A stretch of 64,000 bases of DNA. It comes from Pontibacter cellulosilyticus. Lineage in GTDB: Bacteria > Bacteroidota > Bacteroidia > Cytophagales > Hymenobacteraceae. A program made the position numbers and the translations under genes. Every line of letters starts with the position of its first letter. Position 1 is the first letter of the stretch. This document shows positions 59,784 to 64,000 of this stretch, piece after piece. The stretch is taken from assembly GCF_014306105.1 (NCBI RefSeq), contig NZ_JACRVF010000001.1, positions 620,001-684,000 on the forward strand, in the 5' to 3' direction. Below the pieces are notes generated by a model. That model ran no database searches. It was not told the origin of the DNA and saw nothing but the letters and a program-made list of their open reading frames with translations.

Positions 59784-61832
59784 ATGAAAAAGATATTTAT
59801 ACTGGCTGGTGTGTTTGCTGTAAGTATGGCGCAGGCACAACAGCGCATGACACCTGAACTGCTCTGGAAACTGGGCCGTGTGTCAGCCGAGACTGTGACA
59901 CCAGATGGTAAGTCGGTGATCTATGGCGTTAGCTACATAAACATGGATGAAAATAGCAGTGAGCGCAACCTCTATGCTATCCCAGTAAACGGCGGCCAGG
60001 CTACACAGCTTACTTCCACCAAAGGCGGTGAAAGTGTGGTGCATATCGATAAAGCTACAGGCAACATGGTGTACCTGCACAAAGGCCAGTTGTGGCAATT
60101 AACAGGTGGCAAAGGCGAACCAAAACAACTAACCAATGTAGATGGCGGCTTAAGCAATGTACGCTTCTCTCCGGACGGGAAACACCTGCTGTTTTCCCGC
60201 GAGGTGCACATCAAAGACATCCACAGCAAGGATAAATATCCTGACCTGAAGAAAGCTAATGCCTACATTTTTAATGATCTGAATTACCGCCACTGGGACA
60301 CTTGGGAAGACGGTAAGTTTCAGCATGTGTTTTTTGCCCCTTACGAAAATGGCAAAGTAGGCACTGCTGTCGATATTATGAAAGGTGAGCCGCACGACAC
60401 ACCTCAAATGCCTTTCGGTGGTAAGGAAGACATTATCTGGACGCCGGATAGCAAGGCCATACTTTATGTGAGTAAGAAAAAGTTTGGCAAAGACTACGCT
60501 GTTAGCACCAACACCGACATCTACCGCTACGACATAGCCAGCGGCAAAACCATCAACCTGACTGAGGGCAACAATGGTTACGACACGCATCCGGAATATA
60601 ATACCGATGGTTCTAAACTGGCCTGGCTGGCGATGGATGAAGACGGCAACGAAGCAGATCAGAATGAGTTGACAATTCTGGACACCAAATCAGGTAAAAA
60701 GTTTAACCTGACAAAAGACTGGGACGAAACAATAAACTCCTTTACATGGAGCAACGACGGCAGCAAGATCTGGTTTGTAGCGCCTACCAAAGGTACTATT
60801 CAGCTGTTTGAGATAGCACTGCCTAAGGATTTAGGCAAGTTTTCTGCAAAAAGTATAAAGCAGGTTACCAAAGGTCAGTTTGATGTAAACGGTATCGTGG
60901 GACAATCAGGGAATAACCTGTTAGTGTCGCGCACCGATATGAACCATGCACCTGAGCTTTACCGCCTCGACACCAAATCCGGTAAGCTGACGCAACTGAC
61001 TTCTGTTAACGATGAAGTATACAGCAAGCTGGCACTTAGCAAGGTAGAGCCGCGTGTTACTAAAGCCACCGACGGCAAAGACCTTTTCTCGTGGGTAGTT
61101 TATCCGCCAGATTTCGACCCGAACAAAAAATACCCGACGCTGCTTTACTGCCAGGGAGGTCCGCAATCGGCGCTAACGCAGTCGTACTCTTACCGCTGGA
61201 ACATGCAGTTGATGGCTGCAAATGGCTACATTGTAGTAGCTCCGAACAGACGCGGTATGCCAGGCCATGGCGATGCATGGAACCGCCAGATCAGCGGTGA
61301 CTGGGGTGGACAGGTGATCAAAGACTATTTAGCTGCGATTGACGATGTTTCCAAAGAGCCTTATGTAGACAAGGACAGACTTGGTGCAGTTGGTGCCAGC
61401 TACGGTGGTTACTCGGTGTTTATGCTGGCAGGAGTGCACGATGGTCGCTTTAAATCCTTTATCGCACACGATGGACTGTTTGACATGCGCAGCTGGTATG
61501 GCACTACAGAAGAATTGTTCTTTGCTAACAATGAGTTGAAAGGTCCTTACTGGGAAACAAAATCCCCTACAAGCTATAAGGAGCACAACCCAATTGAGCA
61601 TGCTAATAAGTGGGATACTCCTATACTGATCGTTCAGGGCGGACTGGATTTCCGTGTTGGCATTGAGCAGGGCTTGCAGGCATTCCAGTTGGCGCAACTG
61701 AAAGGAATTAAGAGCCGCCTGTTATACTTGCCAGACGAAAACCATTGGGTGCTCCAGCCACAAAACGCAATTGTGTGGCAGCGTGAGTTCTTCAACTGGT
61801 TAGACGAGACGCTGAAGAAAGAAGTAAACTAA
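59784..61832 (+). CDS. S9-family prolyl oligopeptidase-type peptidase, secreted
   Basis: A 682-residue protein. Signal peptide MKKIFILAGVFAVSMAQAQ. The N-terminal beta-propeller (about 25-420) has WD40/PD40-type repeats such as FSPDGKHLLFSRE, WTPDSKAILYVSKKK and WSNDGSKIWFVAPTK. The C-terminal alpha/beta-hydrolase has GASYGGYS with Ser near 538, Asp622 (GGLDFRV) and His654 (ENHWV). It resembles acylaminoacyl peptidase/DPP-IV-like enzymes that trim peptides in the periplasm. Own promoter and terminator. Confidence 0.93.
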   Translation: MKKIFILAGVFAVSMAQAQQRMTPELLWKLGRVSAETVTPDGKSVIYGVSYINMDENSSERNLYAIPVNGGQATQLTSTKGGESVVHIDKATGNMVYLHKGQLWQLTGGKGEPKQLTNVDGGLSNVRFSPDGKHLLFSREVHIKDIHSKDKYPDLKKANAYIFNDLNYRHWDTWEDGKFQHVFFAPYENGKVGTAVDIMKGEPHDTPQMPFGGKEDIIWTPDSKAILYVSKKKFGKDYAVSTNTDIYRYDIASGKTINLTEGNNGYDTHPEYNTDGSKLAWLAMDEDGNEADQNELTILDTKSGKKFNLTKDWDETINSFTWSNDGSKIWFVAPTKGTIQLFEIALPKDLGKFSAKSIKQVTKGQFDVNGIVGQSGNNLLVSRTDMNHAPELYRLDTKSGKLTQLTSVNDEVYSKLALSKVEPRVTKATDGKDLFSWVVYPPDFDPNKKYPTLLYCQGGPQSALTQSYSYRWNMQLMAANGYIVVAPNRRGMPGHGDAWNRQISGDWGGQVIKDYLAAIDDVSKEPYVDKDRLGAVGASYGGYSVFMLAGVHDGRFKSFIAHDGLFDMRSWYGTTEELFFANNELKGPYWETKSPTSYKEHNPIEHANKWDTPILIVQGGLDFRVGIEQGLQAFQLAQLKGIKSRLLYLPDENHWVLQPQNAIVWQREFFNWLDETLKKEVN

Positions 61833-61837
61833 AGTAT

Positions 61838-61872
61838 AAAAGCCCGATGCAGTTTTGCACCGGGCTTTTTTT
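61838..61872 (+). terminator. Rho-independent terminator of the S9 peptidase gene
   Basis: AAAAGCCCG (61838-61846) and CGGGCTTTT (61861-61869), with inner TGCA/TGCA, then a run of T. Confidence 0.9.
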
Positions 61873-61881
61873 GTATCCTCG

Positions 61882-61980
61882 AGATCTCGCGGCGTCCGAA
61901 GGCCCCGCGAGCGTCTAATGCTTGCTTTAAAGTAGTAGATTTGCCATACATTCGCAGGAACTGCACACGCTGCGAGGTCT
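61882..61980. repeat. GC-rich MITE-like repeat
   Basis: AGATCTCGCGGCG (61882-61894) and the reverse complement of CGCTGCGAGGTCT (61968-61980) agree at 11 of 13 bases, framing 99 bases. The left end also forms its own hairpin CTCGCGG/CCGCGAG (61886-61911). No ORF. It separates the S9 terminator from the DAHP synthase stop. Confidence 0.55.
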
Positions 61981-62006
61981 AATTATTGAACAACGAATAA
62001 CGAAAG

Positions 62007-63017
62007 TTAAAAACTCTCCCTCAGTTCATATGCCTGTCGCATACGCTTGATCATGCGCTCCGACTCCCAGAAGTTAACCGTCTGCTGTGCATCTGAAAAT
62101 GCTTTTTCCGGTGTCTGGTGCGTTTCATAGATCACGCCATCTGCACCAGCCATTACCGCTGCCAATGACATCTGCTCTACATAATCGCGTAAGCCTATAC
62201 CATGCGATGGGTCTACAATTACCGGAAGGTGGGTTTTCTCTTTAAGTACAGGCACCGCGTTCAGGTCGAGCACATTGCGGTAAGCACCCTCATACGAACG
62301 GATACCGCGCTCACATAGCATGATCTTTTCGTTGCCGTGAGAGAAAATGTACTCAGCAGCCTGCAGTAACTCCTCCAATGTACCCGAGATTCCCCGCTTC
62401 AGTAGCACCGGCTTCTGCGCCTCGCCCAGCGAATCGAGTAGGTTGAAGTTCTGGCTATTACGGGCTCCCACTTGGAAAACATCTACATAATCGATCATCT
62501 CCTCAATCTGCGACACCTGCATCACCTCCGTAATTACCTTGATGTTATTTTCGCGGCAGATACGGTGGAACATTTTAAGGCCATCCATGCCCATACCTCT
62601 GAAGGCATACGGCGAACTACGAGGCTTGAAAACGCCGCCGCGCATAATGCGTACGTTGTTTTCCTTCAGGTGCGCCACCACGCTCTCTATTTGTGCTTCG
62701 CTTTCGATAGAGCACGGGCCAGCCATGATACTAATGCTGCCTTCGCCTACCACCACACCATCTCCTAAGTCAATACGGGTTGGCTCCACGCGCCACTTAC
62801 GAGAGATCAGTTTATACTCTTCTGATACCCTATGAATATCTGCCACACCTGGTAGCTGTCCGATGTGGCGTATATCAAAATCTTTTTTACCAATAGCCAC
62901 TAGGTAGTGCGCCTCCTGCGTTATCACCTCGTTGGCTTTGTAGCCGATCTCCGCCACCTGTTTTAGTATATTCTCCTTCAGGTCTGCCGGAATGCCTTGT
63001 TGCAGTTGTATGATCAT
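62007..63017 (-). CDS. aroF: 3-deoxy-7-phosphoheptulonate synthase, type I beta
   Basis: A 336-residue DAHP synthase, first step of the shikimate pathway (PEP + erythrose 4-phosphate). An N-terminal ferredoxin-like regulatory domain (about 1-70) precedes the barrel, as in Thermotoga-type enzymes. SIMAGPCSIESEAQ, MRGGVFKPRSSPYAFRGMG, LKRGISGTLEELLQAAEYI and PVIVDPSHGIG hold metal and substrate residues. It starts 1 base after trpA, so DAHP supply is co-regulated with tryptophan synthesis. Confidence 0.94.
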   Translation of the reverse strand: MIIQLQQGIPADLKENILKQVAEIGYKANEVITQEAHYLVAIGKKDFDIRHIGQLPGVADIHRVSEEYKLISRKWRVEPTRIDLGDGVVVGEGSISIMAGPCSIESEAQIESVVAHLKENNVRIMRGGVFKPRSSPYAFRGMGMDGLKMFHRICRENNIKVITEVMQVSQIEEMIDYVDVFQVGARNSQNFNLLDSLGEAQKPVLLKRGISGTLEELLQAAEYIFSHGNEKIMLCERGIRSYEGAYRNVLDLNAVPVLKEKTHLPVIVDPSHGIGLRDYVEQMSLAAVMAGADGVIYETHQTPEKAFSDAQQTVNFWESERMIKRMRQAYELRESF

Positions 63018-63018
63018 G

Positions 63019-63795
63019 TTAGTTTTTGATGCTTTGGATGAATGATGAGATGTTTTGCTCCAGGCTTCCCTCTTGTTGCAGCGCCTTTACAAAAGCACTA
63101 CCTATGATAGCCCCACTGGCATGGTTACAGGCGGCACTGAACGTATATTTGTCGTGGATGCCGAAACCAATAACTCCCGGATTTTGTAGTTGCATGGCTG
63201 CCACACGCTGGAAGTATGCCTGGCTTTGTTCTGCCAAACCCACCGTTTTACCAGTAGTTGAGGCTGACGATACCAAATAAATAAAGCCGTTAGTGTTGCT
63301 GTCAATTTCCCGGATGCGCGCCTCCGGTGTTTGCGGCGTTATCAGGAATACTTTGCTTAGGTTATACTTCTCGAACAGCTCCTTATACTCTTCCACATAC
63401 TCACGCAGTGGCAAGTCAGGAAGTATTATACCATCTATGCCCACCTCAGCGGCTTTCTGGCAAAAACGCTCCACGCCAAACTGCATTACCGGGTTCAAGT
63501 AGCCCATCAGCACCAATGGGATTTGTGTTTTTTGGCGGATGTCTTTTAGTTGCTCAAACAGCTTAGAAATAGTCATGCCGTTAAGCAGAGCTACAGTGCT
63601 GCTGGCCTGTATGGTAGGTCCATCGGCCAACGGATCAGAGAATGGCATACCTACCTCAATTAAGTCTACGCCATTCTTCTCCAACTCCAGAATGATTGTT
63701 TCTGTATCATCCAGGTTCGGGAAACCAGCCGTAAAGTATACCGACAGCAGCCCTTTCTGCTTCTGTGCAAAAAGGCTCTTGATTCTATTGTTCAT
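63019..63795 (-). CDS. trpA: Tryptophan synthase alpha chain
   Basis: A 258-residue TIM barrel splitting indole-3-glycerol phosphate to indole. [25 protein letters not shown] has catalytic Glu (IE) and Asp (DPLADGP). [14 protein letters not shown] and [17 protein letters not shown] follow. Start overlaps the trpB end by 11 bases. Confidence 0.96.
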   Translation of the reverse strand: MNNRIKSLFAQKQKGLLSVYFTAGFPNLDDTETIILELEKNGVDLIEVGMPFSDPLADGPTIQASSTVALLNGMTISKLFEQLKDIRQKTQIPLVLMGYLNPVMQFGVERFCQKAAEVGIDGIILPDLPLREYVEEYKELFEKYNLSKVFLITPQTPEARIREIDSNTNGFIYLVSSASTTGKTVGLAEQSQAYFQRVAAMQLQNPGVIGFGIHDKYTFSAACNHASGAIIGSAFVKALQQEGSLEQNISSFIQSIKN

Positions 63796-64000
63796 CGAAA
63801 TGGAAATGCTTTAGATAAGTAGATAGGTCTTTGTCGCCGCGGCCAGAGAGGTTAATGATAACGATCTCATTCGGCTTTGCCTGCAGCTTCTCCAGCACCG
63901 CCAGGGCATGCGCTGTTTCCAATGCCGGAATAATGCCTTCCAGCCTTGTAAGTTCAAGCACGGCCTTTAGCGCTTCATCATCGGTGGCACTCATAAAACG
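63785..64000 (-). CDS. trpB: Tryptophan synthase beta chain, C-terminal end (cut by window edge)
   Basis: The last 71 residues of Trp[37 protein letters not shown] and the final [20 protein letters not shown], the latter a clear TrpB end motif (SGRGDKD). The frame runs off the right edge. It joins indole to serine with PLP. Upstream genes of the trp operon lie outside. Confidence 0.95.
   Translation of the reverse strand, partial: RFMSATDDEALKAVLELTRLEGIIPALETAHALAVLEKLQAKPNEIVIINLSGRGDKDLSTYLKHFHFDEQ

Noticed and set aside
1-64000. tRNA, rRNA, CRISPR arrays, prophage or toxin-antitoxin pairs
   Set aside because: None recognised: no T-loop GTTCRA stems in cloverleaf context, no regular spaced repeats, no phage structural or nuclease/toxin genes.

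Overview
The window looks like a chromosomal segment of a Bacteroidota bacterium, most likely order Cytophagales, family Hymenobacteraceae (Pontibacter-like). This is inferred from the gene families (long IspG and long LeuS, acyl-ornithine transcarbamylase arginine route, DUF6728 small protein, aspartyl protease with PDZ), from promoters of the Bacteroidota type (-33 TTG / -7 TAnnTTTG) and from weak or absent Shine-Dalgarno sites. No rRNA, tRNA, CRISPR, prophage or intact insertion sequence was seen.

Layout. 1-11.3 kb: thyA (cut by the left edge), a small secreted Lys/Cys-rich protein, an MMPL exporter, a coiled-coil membrane protein, a UPF1-like helicase, SlyD, AcpH, a PPOX stress protein, a CrtA-like carotenoid oxygenase, LysE, a DUF1003 protein and a DsbA-like protein. 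11.4-23 kb: leuS, a Usp/CPA2 antiporter pair, MarR, MmcQ, a lipoprotein, the small DUF6728 protein, an acyltransferase with ispG, and a flavodoxin-fold oxidoreductase. 23-32 kb: one minus-strand arginine operon reading GNAT-argG-argC-argD-argF'-argB-argE-argH. It holds every step from glutamate to arginine if the GNAT is the N-acylglutamate synthase. It is preceded by a structured leader with a 42-codon ORF ending in an Arg-rich stretch.

32-39 kb: an aspartyl protease, a ClC channel, and a tight SSS transporter-GNAT-ornithine/alanine racemase operon. 39.2-41.1 kb: an AT-rich, probably acquired block (small membrane protein, dihydrofolate reductase-like protein, AraC regulator). 41.5-52.7 kb: an ion-homeostasis region with nhaA, a Usp protein, the complete mrpABCDEFG Na+/H+ antiporter operon, a metallophosphoesterase and a second ClC channel with CBS domains. 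This suits a salt- or alkali-exposed lifestyle. 52.7-56.7 kb: an AsmA-like protein, a TetR regulator with an alpha/beta hydrolase, and a lipoprotein.

56.7-64 kb: hisH-hisA-hisF-hisIE, preceded by a textbook histidine attenuator (leader peptide with five His among six residues, a terminator, and a complementary antiterminator segment), then an S9 peptidase and trpB-trpA-DAHP synthase.

Two signals run across genes. The word TATACTT/AAGTATA is strongly over-represented on both strands and in all reading frames, but is absent from the genes of the AT-rich block. Several small inverted-repeat (REP/MITE-like) elements sit between genes, two of them inside the arginine operon.
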